Shown here: piece by piece, positions 1-8,475 of the stretch
Numbering within the stretch: the first letter of the stretch is position 1
How the letters are laid out: each line of letters begins with the position of its first letter
From: Segatella copri
Lineage (GTDB): Bacteria > Bacteroidota > Bacteroidia > Bacteroidales > Bacteroidaceae
DNA: 47,007 bases
Direction of reading: 5' to 3'
Assembly (NCBI RefSeq): GCF_002224675.1
Contig: NZ_NMPZ01000028.1
Location: forward strand, 1 to 47,007
Made by a program: the position numbers and the translations under genes
Notes under the pieces: generated by a model
What the model was told of the DNA's origin: nothing
Seen by the model: the letters and a program-made list of their open reading frames with translations, nothing else
Databases searched by the model: none

Positions 1-71
1 TTAAACATTATTCTCCCCCCATTATTGCATTCTTCTTCCTATTATCTTTCTTTATTTAACACTCTTTTACG

Positions 72-79
72 CAAAAATA
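72..79 (-). promoter_or_regulatory. Candidate -7 element for a gene leaving the window on the left
   Basis: Read on the minus strand this is TATTTTTG, a perfect match to the Bacteroidota TAnnTTTG -7 element. No clear -33 TTTG is seen at the usual distance. About 65 bases further on, a GGGGGGAG Shine-Dalgarno-like run (about 11-20) precedes an ATG at 8-6, so a new minus-strand gene probably starts at base 8 and leaves the window after two codons. In Bacteroides the gene after dgt is often lpxD. That identity is inference from remembered gene order, because nothing of the protein is visible. Confidence 0.4.
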
Positions 80-100
80 TAAGAAACGCCTGTTTTGTTT

Positions 101-610
101 CTATACTATCGGCAGACTTATTCCGTTGATCTTCTGATAAATATCTAAGGCATAGATATCCGTCATGCCGCTGATGTAATCCAATACTGCCATGATTCGC
201 TCTTCCAGACTTTCGTTCTCGATATCGTACTGGCTGCTTACCCGGCGCAGAAGCTGCTTGGAGTAGAAACGGGACGGGTTGACGGCGGCATCGATGAATA
301 CCTCCATCAGCGTAGCCATGATCTTGTAACCCGAAAGCTCGATGTCGAGAACGGGCTTGCTGGCATAAATCTTCTTTCTCGAAACCTGGGTGCAGGTGAT
401 GTAGGCATTGCGCTCGTGCTCCGAGATGTGGTCGATGAGGGCTCCCTCGAAGGTGCCGGCAAGAATCTCTTCCTCGTGGTCGAGGAATGCCTTTACGCAT
501 TCGTTCTCCAGTTTGCCTATTACGCAGGCTCTCTCTTCTATCACCAGCCCTCTGTTCTGGAGCAAGGCAACCTGTTCATCTACGTTTATCGGTTGTTTGT
601 CGTAATCCAT
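101..610 (-). pseudogene. Chimeric remnant: AbiF-like N-terminus fused in frame to dGTPase C-terminus
   Basis: This 169-codon frame has two unrelated parts. Residues 1 to about 26 (MDYDKQPINVDEQVALLQNR and the next six) read like the start of AbiF/Abi_2 abortive-infection proteins. From about residue 27 to the end (RACVIGKL..., FLDHEEEILAGTFEG, LDIELSGYKIM, LDYISGMTDIYALD) it reads like the last third of a deoxyguanosine triphosphate triphosphohydrolase. The dGTPase HD-domain metal and catalytic residues lie in the missing N-terminal two thirds, so hydrolase activity is not expected. The catalytic body of AbiF is also absent. The start at 610 is chosen because AAAGG lies just upstream (minus strand) and because it restores the AbiF-type MDYDK beginning. 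An upstream in-frame ATG at 712 would run through the leader stem-loop. One deletion joining an upstream abiF to dgt explains the structure. The joint is near 533. Confidence 0.7.
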
Positions 611-632
611 ATACCCTTTATAAAAAGCGAAG

Positions 633-670
633 TCCCACCGTGGTACGCATCGTTGAGAGGCGTGGTGGGA
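633..670 (-). ncRNA. Candidate abiF-type leader RNA stem-loop
   Basis: On the minus strand TCCCACC (670-664) pairs with GGTGGGA (639-633), and the adjacent ACGC (663-660) pairs with GCGT (648-645). This leaves an 11-base loop and a 5-base bulge on the 3' side. The structure ends 22 bases before the ATG of the AbiF-like N-terminus. AbiF/Abi_2 genes are known to carry a conserved structured RNA immediately upstream (the abiF RNA motif), and recent work treats AbiF with its RNA as a toxin-antitoxin-like pair related to Cas13 ancestry. The hairpin is directly visible. Assigning it to that family comes from position and memory, not from a covariance-model search. Confidence 0.5.
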
Positions 671-816
671 TTTGTTGCTGCAAACAATACTCTTTTTTAT
701 TGGAAACTCCAAATATTTTCTTCAAAATCTGCTTGTCAAATATGGATTTTAACGTAAAAAGTTCTAATTTCCAAGTTTTTCTCCTTGTAAGCTATGCGAG
801 ATTTAGAAAAATATCG

Positions 817-824
817 TATCTTTG
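817..824 (+). promoter_or_regulatory. -7 element (TATCTTTG) of the PBP-SusC-SusD-M28 operon
   Basis: TATCTTTG matches TAnnTTTG exactly. Transcription would start near 830 and leave a leader of about 210 bases before the ATG at 1043. No convincing -33 TTTG sits 19-21 bases upstream, so activation by a regulator is possible. This is the only strong plus-strand promoter candidate I see between 613 and 1042. Confidence 0.6.
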
Positions 825-843
825 TCCCCGAATTAAGGCGTTC

Positions 844-914
844 TTTGCATATTGCAAAATACAGAAACGAGCAGAAGTCCGCTCGTTTCCATATTGTTAC
901 CTATATAATATAGG
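844..914 (+). other. Leader stem-loops upstream of the SusCD operon
   Basis: Three inverted repeats follow one another in the predicted 5' leader. They are TTTGCA/TGCAAA (844-849/853-858), a perfect 9-bp pair GAAACGAGC/GCTCGTTTC (864-872/881-889) with an 8-base loop, and the palindrome CCTATATAATATAGG (900-914). None is followed by a T-run that would make it an obvious terminator. The rest of the 613-1042 gap shows no open frame of note. Leaders of SusCD operons are often targets of antisense RNA or protein control, so a regulatory role is plausible but not shown. Confidence 0.4.
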
Positions 915-1042
915 CAAACGCCCAACTTCTTGATTTTCAATCAAAGTCCAATTTAGAGCGAGTTACCTTACATAACTGTAAGAATCTCATTCAGGTATAT
1001 AATTATTTAAAAGGTCATTAACAGCATAAAAGTTCCATCATT

Positions 1043-1993
1043 ATGAAGAAGATTTATACAGCTATCATCACATCCATATTAAGTTTGCAGACATTAGCCA
1101 TATCAGCTGGCAATGTTGCAGATTATGCGCAGTCAACCACTTCTGGTAACAGCATAGTATATATCAACGCGCCAAGATTTGTACGTCCACTCATTGAAAA
1201 ATGGATTGCTGAATACAAGAAATTAAAGCCAGAGGCCAATTTTGCTATTGCAAAGACTCAGGCTGCCAAGAACAGCAGTTTACTCAATATACTGCTTTCT
1301 GATGTAAATCCATCGGAAAAAACAGATAAGAAAACTGTATTCTTCGGCTCATACGCAATTCTTCCCATAACATCCAAGGATTCAGATGCTGCCAAGAGCT
1401 TGGAAAAACAGGAGCTCACTACCAAGAAGATCAAGGCTCTTTACTTTGAAAATGAAGAATTGGACGAACAGGACAAGAAGAACAAGTTCAGCAACATCGT
1501 CATCTACACCGGTAATGACAAAGGGTCTGTTTCAAGAGAATTTGCAGAATTCTACGGAAAAGACAACACCAGCTTCCGTGGAAAACGAATTGTTGGAGAT
1601 GATCTGTTCCTCATCAGCGCCATTTCAAAAGATCCGCAAGGAGTAAGCTTCAACACTCTTGGCAATATCTATGATCTCTCTTCTCGCAAGGTAAAGGATA
1701 ACATCAGTATCTTGAACATCAGCTATAACAAGGAAGAGAAAGCTGCACTGTCAGAAGAGAGCAATATCGATCAGCTTCTCGATGTACTTGAAAGCAACAA
1801 GGCCAGTCAGATTCCAACGGAAAAGATCGGCTTTACATACGACGATAACGATATTGAAGTAACAAAATTCCTGGTATGGATACTTTCGACAGGAGAACAG
1901 TATAACCACCAGTATGGAATCTTGCGCCTGGGCAGAAAACTTCTAGCGCAACAGGCCAAATACTTACCAAATCTCCTTGCTGAACAGAAATAG
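1043..1993 (+). CDS. Periplasmic PBP-fold (PstS-like) substrate-binding protein
   Basis: This is a 316-residue exported protein. Residues 1 to about 23 form a Sec signal peptide (MKKIYTAIITSILSLQTLAI) without a lipobox, so a soluble periplasmic protein is expected. The motifs FAIAKTQ, FFGSYAILPIT and the late GFTYDDNDIEVTKFLVWILS resemble the PBP-like domain of phosphate-type ABC substrate-binding proteins (PstS family), but the classical phosphate-binding signature is not evident and the ligand is unknown. It is the first gene of an operon with susC-like, susD-like and M28 peptidase genes (gaps 56, 46 and 56 bases). No ABC permease is nearby, so it may hand ligand over behind a TonB-dependent transporter rather than feed an ABC importer. 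Family assignment is moderate and function is inferred. Confidence 0.6.
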   Translation: MKKIYTAIITSILSLQTLAISAGNVADYAQSTTSGNSIVYINAPRFVRPLIEKWIAEYKKLKPEANFAIAKTQAAKNSSLLNILLSDVNPSEKTDKKTVFFGSYAILPITSKDSDAAKSLEKQELTTKKIKALYFENEELDEQDKKNKFSNIVIYTGNDKGSVSREFAEFYGKDNTSFRGKRIVGDDLFLISAISKDPQGVSFNTLGNIYDLSSRKVKDNISILNISYNKEEKAALSEESNIDQLLDVLESNKASQIPTEKIGFTYDDNDIEVTKFLVWILSTGEQYNHQYGILRLGRKLLAQQAKYLPNLLAEQK

Positions 1994-2049
1994 GAAACAG
2001 AGAGAAAGAGAGAATCACAAAAATCAGAACCATCAAAAGTTAGCACGTT

Positions 2050-5000
2050 ATGGAAATATTTAATAAAATTGTTTTAGGGATAGCTGTCGCCACCATTCCA
2101 AGCATATCATTCGCCCAATCAGAGATAACAGGTCATATCACAGATGCCACAACCGGCGAACCGCTCATCGGTGCATCTGTAGTAGTGAAAGGAGACAAGA
2201 AGGAAGGTGTGGTCACAGATACAGACGGAAACTTCACGCTCAACACTCAGGTAGAAGCTCCTCTTAAACTGAAGGTAGAGTATATAGGATATCGCCCAAT
2301 CGACCTGGAAGTTTATGATACAGAAACTCCTGTGGAGGTAAAGCTGAGAGAAAATCAAAGATTCCTGAATGAAGTAGTCGTCATTGGCTATGGAACCCAG
2401 AAAAGAGAGAATGTTGCATCTTCCATCTCATCCATCAACAACAAGACCTTCAAGGATGTACCTGTCACCTCCATTGACCAGGTCCTTCAAGGAAGAGCAT
2501 CCGGCGTGAGTCTCACCACTCCATCCGGTAATGTAGGCCAGGCACCTATCGTGAAAATCAGAGGTGTGGCTTCCATCACCTCCGGCACCCAACCTCTTTA
2601 TATCGTGGATGGCGTACCGGTACAGACCGGAAGCAATGCCCAGCTGGGTGATGTAAACGCTCTGGCAGACATCAATGCTGACGACATTCTCTCCATCGAC
2701 GTGTTGAAGGATGCTGCAGCAGCTGCTGTATATGGTTCCAGAGCAGCCAATGGCGTAGTGCTCATCACCACCAAGAAAGGACAGCAAGGCAATGCTAAGG
2801 TTTCATACAATGGCTGGGTAGGTATTGCCAACGCATCCAAGTTCTTTGATGTCATGAATGCACAGCAGTATGTAGATTTCAAGAACCTGGCTGTAAAGAA
2901 CCGCTATGGAACAGATGAAATCTCGCTCACCAATGGTTATAAATCACAATATGGAAACAAGGCTTTCAACCTGATGAAAAATGCAGACGGTAGCTATGTG
3001 GATACCCAATGGAAGGATTATGTACTTCGCACGGGACTTCAGCAGAACCATACAGTGTCAATCAGTGGAGGTAATGACAAGGTGCTCTACTATGCCTCCG
3101 GCAACTTCAACAAGCAAAGCGGTATCCTGAAGGGAGATGAATATAGGAAAACAGGTCTCACCGCCAATGTTTCAGCACAAACCAACAAATGGCTCAAGGT
3201 AGGCTTCTCGGGAACCGGCTCTGTATCGAAGCAGCAAACCGGTGACCGTTCCAGAAAGGGAGAACTGGTTTCCTATTCAGGCTTCACCCGCCTGGCACTG
3301 AGTGATGCACCGAACATTCCTGCCTATGCCTCAGATGGAACTCCATACCAGGAGGGCGGTAGATTGGGATATGGTCCGAATACCATCCAGTTCCCTCTTA
3401 CCAACCCTATCGGAGTCCTTGAAAGCGGAAGTGTCATCAAGACAGAAGACACCCGACTCATCGGTAACGCATTCGCAGAACTGACCCCATTCAAAGGACT
3501 CACATTGAGAACACAGTATGGAGTGGATTACATGAAGATTGAAGACCGTAACTTCTTTGCAGCCACAACAGTGGAGGGCGTAGAACAGAACGGTACGGCA
3601 GAAAACTATAGCATCCGTAGCCGCCAGTACACCTGGACCAATACAGCCAACTACAAGTTCTCTCTGGGCAGCCACAACTTTGACATCCTGGCAGGAGTGG
3701 AGAGCTATAGCAAATCCTATGACCAGTGGGGAGCAGAGAAAAGCGGTCTGAACGAAGCCAAGTTCAACTTCTTCGAAGGTCCCTTCTCAAACATTGTAGC
3801 CAGCGACAGCAAGATTACGGAAAGTGAGCTTCTCTCTTATCTGGGACGTATCAACTACGATTATGATTCCCGCTACATCTTCTCTGTTAACTTCCGTCGT
3901 GACGGATTCTCGGCTCTGAGCAAGAACAACCGCTGGGGTAACTTCGGCGGTGTATCTGCAGCCTGGGATGTAAGCCGAGAGAAGTCCTTCTCTCCATTGA
4001 AGAATATCCTGGCCAATCTGCGTCTGAAGGCTAGCTGGGGAATCGTGGGCAATACCAACATTGATGAATACGCCTCCAAGTCGTATTACTCTTCATCCTA
4101 CTATGGTAAAAACGGTTCGTATGTAATCGGTCAGATTGGAGATACGGAAAACCTCAAGTGGGAATCAAGTGAGAAATGGAATGTTGGCTTTTCAACAGAT
4201 CTGTTCAATAAGGTAAATGTGAGCCTGGAATACTATACTACCACATCCTCCGATCTGATTCTTGCCGTTCCTGTTGCACCATCAAAGGGTGTTCCTGGCA
4301 ACAGTATCATATCAAATGCCGGAAAGATGAGCAACCGTGGTATCGAACTCGGCATCAACGCCCTTGTCATCAGTACGAAGGATTTCTCATGGAGCACTTC
4401 CTTCAATCTCACCACCAACCGCAACCGAGTGGAAAAGCTGAGTGATAATGTGCAGGAAATCATATCCACAGGCTTGTCTGAAACCACGAACATTACTGTT
4501 CCTGGCAAGAGCATCGGTCAACTCTACCTCTATCCTACAGGTGGAATCGATGAGAAGACTGGACGCCGTATCTTCTATGGTGAAGACGGCACCAAGGTAC
4601 TCCTGGAGTTCGAGAAGGAAGGAAAGTTCTTCACGGAAGATGGAAAGTCATATCCTGAGAGTAAGATCAAGCGAGTCATAGCAGGCAATACCCTGCCAAC
4701 ATTTTATGGCGGCTGGAACAACAATATCACCTACAGGAACTTTGACCTCTCAATTCTCTTCCAGTTCTCAGGTGGCAACAAGATTTATAATGGAACCAAG
4801 GCTACCATGAGTGATGTACGCTGGTGGAACAACTCCAAGGATGTATGGAACAACTATTGGAGAGAAGACAGAACAAACGCCAAATACGCCAAGCCAGTTT
4901 GGGGTGACAACTATTCCAACGGTAGTGCAATGCCTATCACTGACTGGGTAGAAGATGGAGATTATCTGCGCCTGAAGAACATTTCCTTAGGCTATACATT

Positions 5001-5208
5001 CGGCAAGCTGCCATTCCTGGAAAAAGCGGGTATCTCCAAGCTCAGAGTATATGCTCAGGCACAGAATCTCTTTGTCCTTACAGGATACGAGGGTCTTGAC
5101 CCAGAAGTGCTTTCCAATACAAACTCAGCCAACTTAAATGGCGGAACAGATCATAATACTGCGCCTCAGGCCCGTACATTTACTTTTGGTGTTAACGTTA
5201 CATTCTAA
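2050..5208 (+). CDS. SusC/RagA-family TonB-dependent outer-membrane transporter
   Basis: This is a 1052-residue outer-membrane transporter driven by TonB. Residues 1-22 are a signal peptide ending ISFAQ. Residues 25-105 form the carboxypeptidase-regulatory-like domain of SusC proteins (ITGHITDATTGEPLIGASVV). EVVVIGYGTQ at 108-117 is the usual TonB-box region. The plug follows with GRASGV, IRGVAS, PLYIVDGVPV and AAVYGSRAANGVVLITTKKG. The rest is the 22-strand barrel, ending in an aromatic residue (FTFGVNVTF) as required for BAM insertion. Length and architecture are those of a full SusC. It is followed after 46 bases by its SusD partner. The downstream peptidase suggests peptides rather than glycans as cargo, and no glycoside hydrolase or SusR/HTCS regulator is present. 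Substrate is inference. Confidence 0.93.
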   Translation: MEIFNKIVLGIAVATIPSISFAQSEITGHITDATTGEPLIGASVVVKGDKKEGVVTDTDGNFTLNTQVEAPLKLKVEYIGYRPIDLEVYDTETPVEVKLRENQRFLNEVVVIGYGTQKRENVASSISSINNKTFKDVPVTSIDQVLQGRASGVSLTTPSGNVGQAPIVKIRGVASITSGTQPLYIVDGVPVQTGSNAQLGDVNALADINADDILSIDVLKDAAAAAVYGSRAANGVVLITTKKGQQGNAKVSYNGWVGIANASKFFDVMNAQQYVDFKNLAVKNRYGTDEISLTNGYKSQYGNKAFNLMKNADGSYVDTQWKDYVLRTGLQQNHTVSISGGNDKVLYYASGNFNKQSGILKGDEYRKTGLTANVSAQTNKWLKVGFSGTGSVSKQQTGDRSRKGELVSYSGFTRLALSDAPNIPAYASDGTPYQEGGRLGYGPNTIQFPLTNPIGVLESGSVIKTEDTRLIGNAFAELTPFKGLTLRTQYGVDYMKIEDRNFFAATTVEGVEQNGTAENYSIRSRQYTWTNTANYKFSLGSHNFDILAGVESYSKSYDQWGAEKSGLNEAKFNFFEGPFSNIVASDSKITESELLSYLGRINYDYDSRYIFSVNFRRDGFSALSKNNRWGNFGGVSAAWDVSREKSFSPLKNILANLRLKASWGIVGNTNIDEYASKSYYSSSYYGKNGSYVIGQIGDTENLKWESSEKWNVGFSTDLFNKVNVSLEYYTTTSSDLILAVPVAPSKGVPGNSIISNAGKMSNRGIELGINALVISTKDFSWSTSFNLTTNRNRVEKLSDNVQEIISTGLSETTNITVPGKSIGQLYLYPTGGIDEKTGRRIFYGEDGTKVLLEFEKEGKFFTEDGKSYPESKIKRVIAGNTLPTFYGGWNNNITYRNFDLSILFQFSGGNKIYNGTKATMSDVRWWNNSKDVWNNYWREDRTNAKYAKPVWGDNYSNGSAMPITDWVEDGDYLRLKNISLGYTFGKLPFLEKAGISKLRVYAQAQNLFVLTGYEGLDPEVLSNTNSANLNGGTDHNTAPQARTFTFGVNVTF

Positions 5209-5254
5209 TCTTGTCATCTAGAGATAGAGACAAGTACTAAATTAAATAGGAGAA

Positions 5255-6655
5255 ATGAATATGAACTATAATAAGATATTGGCAATTGGATTCATTGGAC
5301 TGGCTTTATTTTCAAGCTGCGCTGATGACTTGGATAAGGAACCCAAACTCAACCTCACCGACAAGGAGATATTTGCAGATTCCCAACACATAGAATCAAA
5401 CCTCCTTGGCATATATGGTTCAGCAAAGAGTATCATCGGTCTGCGTCTCTTCAACTTCAACGTAGCCAGAGGTGATGAGTTCATCAACCAAAGCGTCAAC
5501 GCTAATGAGGCTATCGCTTCATATGAGATGACCGTGGGACAAACCACATCGGACAATACCGAAACCTGGACCAAACTTTATCAAACCATCAACAATGCCA
5601 ACACGTTCCTGGAGAAGATAAACGATGCCAAGGAGATTGCTGGAGACAACTACGGAAAATGGGTAGCAGAAGCCAAGTTTGTAAGAGCATTGAGCTATTA
5701 TTATCTCAATAGCCTATATGCCCAGCCTTATCTGTTGAATAAGGATGCAAAGTCTGTTCCCCTACGCCTTAAAAGTGAAGACAATACAGGCAACAACAAC
5801 CTGAAACGTTCTACTGTGGCGGAGATAGATGCACAGATACTGGAAGATCTCAGTGATGAAAACATCAACAACCTTCCTGCTGCAGCAGGAACATATGATG
5901 CCGTCACACGTACCACCCAAGGTGCAGCCCATGTACTTCGTCAACGCATCTATATGGAACAGGGACAATGGGACAAAGCCATCGAGGAAGGATTGGCAGT
6001 GAAAGGATACAGCCTGGAGGGTGACATATCCAACTTATTTAAATCTCCTTTCATTACCAATGAAACTATATTCTCTTTCCCTATGAGTGAAACCAACAGG
6101 GGAAGCCGCCAGAGTGCACCAGCCTACTACTTCTATGATGGAACCCGTTTTGTCATTGACTATACATCCGGTATCCTTAGCAAGGCAGGGTATTCTATAA
6201 CAAACGATGCCCGTGTAAAAGAACTCACAGGCAAGGTAGGCACACAGCCAATCTCCACCAAGTTCAAGGACTCTCAGAACTATCTCGACTGGACACCTGT
6301 ATTCAGATATGCAGAAGTATTGTTGAATCTGGCTGAAAGCTACTATCAGAATGGCGACGAACCATCAGCTAGGAAATACCTCAACGAGGTAAGGCGCCGT
6401 TCAGTAAAAGAGAGTGATGATGTGATTGATATCAGCTCACTTACAAGAGAAGCACTCAAGACTGCTATCTATAATGAGAGAAGAGCAGAGTTCATTGGTG
6501 AAGGTATCCGTAGCCTTGATATTCACCGAAGAGGTGAAGACTTCATCAAGCAAGGTGGTACAGTGAAGGAAATCCACATTACACCAGCAACAAATGGCTA
6601 TATTTGGCCAATCCCAACCATTGAAAGTTCCGCAAACAAGCTGATCGAGGAATAG
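5255..6655 (+). CDS. SusD/RagB-family surface lipoprotein
   Basis: This is a 466-residue SusD-like nutrient-binding lipoprotein that caps the SusC barrel on the cell surface. The N-terminus is a lipoprotein signal with the lipobox around LFSSC, and Cys22 is followed by acidic residues (ADD), the usual surface-export signal in this phylum. A TPR-like SusD core is visible: ESNLLGIYGSAKS, WVAEAKFVRALSYYYLNSLYAQPYLL, VFRYAEVLLNLAESYYQNG and IYNERRAEFIGEGIRSLDIHR, with a typical end NGYIWPIPTIESSAN. Two in-frame starts lie 6 bases apart. The second (5261) has better spacing (7 bases) to AGGAGA at 5248-5253, so the protein may be two residues shorter. It lies between the SusC gene and the M28 peptidase gene. 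Ligand unknown. Confidence 0.92.
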   Translation: MNMNYNKILAIGFIGLALFSSCADDLDKEPKLNLTDKEIFADSQHIESNLLGIYGSAKSIIGLRLFNFNVARGDEFINQSVNANEAIASYEMTVGQTTSDNTETWTKLYQTINNANTFLEKINDAKEIAGDNYGKWVAEAKFVRALSYYYLNSLYAQPYLLNKDAKSVPLRLKSEDNTGNNNLKRSTVAEIDAQILEDLSDENINNLPAAAGTYDAVTRTTQGAAHVLRQRIYMEQGQWDKAIEEGLAVKGYSLEGDISNLFKSPFITNETIFSFPMSETNRGSRQSAPAYYFYDGTRFVIDYTSGILSKAGYSITNDARVKELTGKVGTQPISTKFKDSQNYLDWTPVFRYAEVLLNLAESYYQNGDEPSARKYLNEVRRRSVKESDDVIDISSLTREALKTAIYNERRAEFIGEGIRSLDIHRRGEDFIKQGGTVKEIHITPATNGYIWPIPTIESSANKLIEE

Positions 6656-6711
6656 AAAAACAACCTTGAAATAGCTATCGTTTTAAATACCCATCAAAAA
6701 AAGAGATTGAT

Positions 6712-8304
6712 ATGAAGAAACAAAGTATAACATTCATCGTAACCTTGGCAGTTTCAATATTCACAGCCCAGGCTCAGGTAACCCAGGATGAAAAGGATTT
6801 CCGTAAATGGGAAGAGGTCATAGCATCGGACTCTTTTGGAGGTCGTGCTCCGCTCACCTCCTACGAAACCAAGACCATCAACTACATCGCCAGCCAATTC
6901 AAGGAAATCGGCTTGAAACCAGCTAATGGCGACAGCTACTTCCAAAAGGTGCCACTCTTGAAAGTAGCTACCCAGCCAGCAGGCGGAAGTATCAAGGTTA
7001 AGACGAAAAACGGAAAGGTGTCCCTCAAAAACTGGGATGACATTATCATCACTTCTGTGAGAGGAAAGAAGACCGTCAATATTCCCAAAGCTGATTTCGT
7101 ATTTGCCGGCTTTGGAATCAATGCTCCAGAATACGGATGGAACGACTATAAAGACCTCGATGTAAAGGGAAAAATCGTTCTGGTCCTGGTAAATGACCCA
7201 GGATATTACAATCCAAGTCTGTTTAAGGGAAAGGACATGACCTACTACGGCAGATGGATCTACAAGTTTGAAGAGGCAAGCCGACAGGGTGCTGCAGGCG
7301 TTCTGGTTATCCACGACACCCAACCTGCTTCCTACGGATGGAACGTAGTACAGGCATCTTGGGGAAGCAAGAACCTTAGTTTAGTATCCGACAAGGGAAA
7401 TGCAGACAAAGTGGCACTTCAAGGTTGGATCAGCCTTCCTGCCACCCAACGTCTGTTCAAATCAGCAGGCGTGGATTTCGAGAAGGCATTTGCTGCAGCC
7501 AAGCAATCAGGATTCAAGGCAATTGACCTCAAGGCAGAAAGCAATGTCAAACTTAAAAATGACGTATATATCTCCAATTCCCATAATGTAGCAGCCATTC
7601 TTCCTGGCAGTGACAAGAAAGATGAGTATCTCGTCTATTCTGCCCACTGGGATCATTTCGGCATACAGAAACCGGTAAATGGAGACAGCATCTATAACGG
7701 AGCAAGTGACAATGCCTCAGGCGTAGCGGCCCTGCTGGTACTCGCAAGGAAGTTTTCCCATCAAAAGCAGCAGCCTAAGCGTTCCATTCTTTTCCTCTCT
7801 GTCACAGCAGAAGAGGCAGTACTTCTGGGTAGCGAATACTATACCCAGCACCCATTGGTACCAATAAAGAATACGGTGGCAAATATCAATATTGATGGCT
7901 GTGCCCCTCAAAGCAAGGTCAACAACGTCATCATCAGTGGCTATGGAGATACCAATACAGACCAACTGGTGGAGGAAACTGCAGCGGCACAAGGAAGAAC
8001 AGTGGAACAGGCTAGAAATCAAAGTAGCGGTGGATATTTCCGAAGCGATCACTTCAGCTTTGCCAAGGTTGGAATTCCTGTCATCCTTGCAGAAGGAGGC
8101 AGAGATTACATCAACCCAGAAGATGCCAACCGCTACAAAGGTCCCCGTACCTACCATATGCCGCAAGATGAATACTCTCCATCATGGGATGTATCTGGAA
8201 CTTTGGATGACATCAACCTATGGTATGGTATCGGCTTAAGAATTGCCAACGGAGATTTCACCCCTAATTGGACAGAACAATCTCCTTGGAAAAACAGAAG
8301 ATAA
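6712..8304 (+). CDS. Secreted M28-family zinc metallopeptidase (aminopeptidase type)
   Basis: This is a 530-residue exported di-zinc peptidase. Residues 1 to about 21 form a signal peptide ending TAQAQ. A protease-associated (PA) insert spans roughly residues 125-260 (VFAGFGINAPEYGWNDY, GKIVLVLVNDPG, GAAGVLVIHD). The M28 catalytic core follows with every expected metal ligand: His312 and Asp314 in SAHWDHFG, Asp333 in SDNASG, the Glu367-Glu368 pair in TAEEAVLLGSEYY, Asp395 in NIDG and His447 in RSDHFSF. It should remove N-terminal residues from, or trim, peptides in the periplasm or at the outer membrane. As the last gene of the PBP-SusC-SusD operon, it is the best clue that the system handles peptides. 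Followed by a terminator hairpin. Confidence 0.9.
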   Translation: MKKQSITFIVTLAVSIFTAQAQVTQDEKDFRKWEEVIASDSFGGRAPLTSYETKTINYIASQFKEIGLKPANGDSYFQKVPLLKVATQPAGGSIKVKTKNGKVSLKNWDDIIITSVRGKKTVNIPKADFVFAGFGINAPEYGWNDYKDLDVKGKIVLVLVNDPGYYNPSLFKGKDMTYYGRWIYKFEEASRQGAAGVLVIHDTQPASYGWNVVQASWGSKNLSLVSDKGNADKVALQGWISLPATQRLFKSAGVDFEKAFAAAKQSGFKAIDLKAESNVKLKNDVYISNSHNVAAILPGSDKKDEYLVYSAHWDHFGIQKPVNGDSIYNGASDNASGVAALLVLARKFSHQKQQPKRSILFLSVTAEEAVLLGSEYYTQHPLVPIKNTVANINIDGCAPQSKVNNVIISGYGDTNTDQLVEETAAAQGRTVEQARNQSSGGYFRSDHFSFAKVGIPVILAEGGRDYINPEDANRYKGPRTYHMPQDEYSPSWDVSGTLDDINLWYGIGLRIANGDFTPNWTEQSPWKNRR

Positions 8305-8313
8305 AGATAATGA

Positions 8314-8354
8314 TTAAAAGCGTAAGCCTAAGTAAAATCAGGTTTACGCTTTTA
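8314..8354 (+). terminator. Terminator of the PBP-SusC-SusD-M28 operon
   Basis: TAAAAGCGTAA...CCT (from 8315) pairs with AGG...TTACGCTTTTA (to 8354) in a stem of about 14 pairs with one internal mismatch. It lies about 10 bases after the stop of the peptidase gene. Only a weak T-rich stretch (GTTTGTTGTC) follows, so efficiency is uncertain. Because the stem ends in A/T tracts it could also act on minus-strand transcripts from the truncated gene at 8476. Confidence 0.6.
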
Positions 8355-8475
8355 GTTTGTTGTCACCTTCCCCATCTACATCATCCCTACTCATCCATTC
8401 TTCAGTTGTTTCTTTCGTACCAATTCTCATAATCAAAAGGTACTCCAAAATTTAAAAGTTAGTTACACCAACTCC

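Noticed and set aside
42..500. 152-residue minus-strand frame in the dGTPase remnant region
   Set aside because: It is a shifted-frame shadow of the chimeric ORF and has Arg/His-rich, non-protein-like composition.
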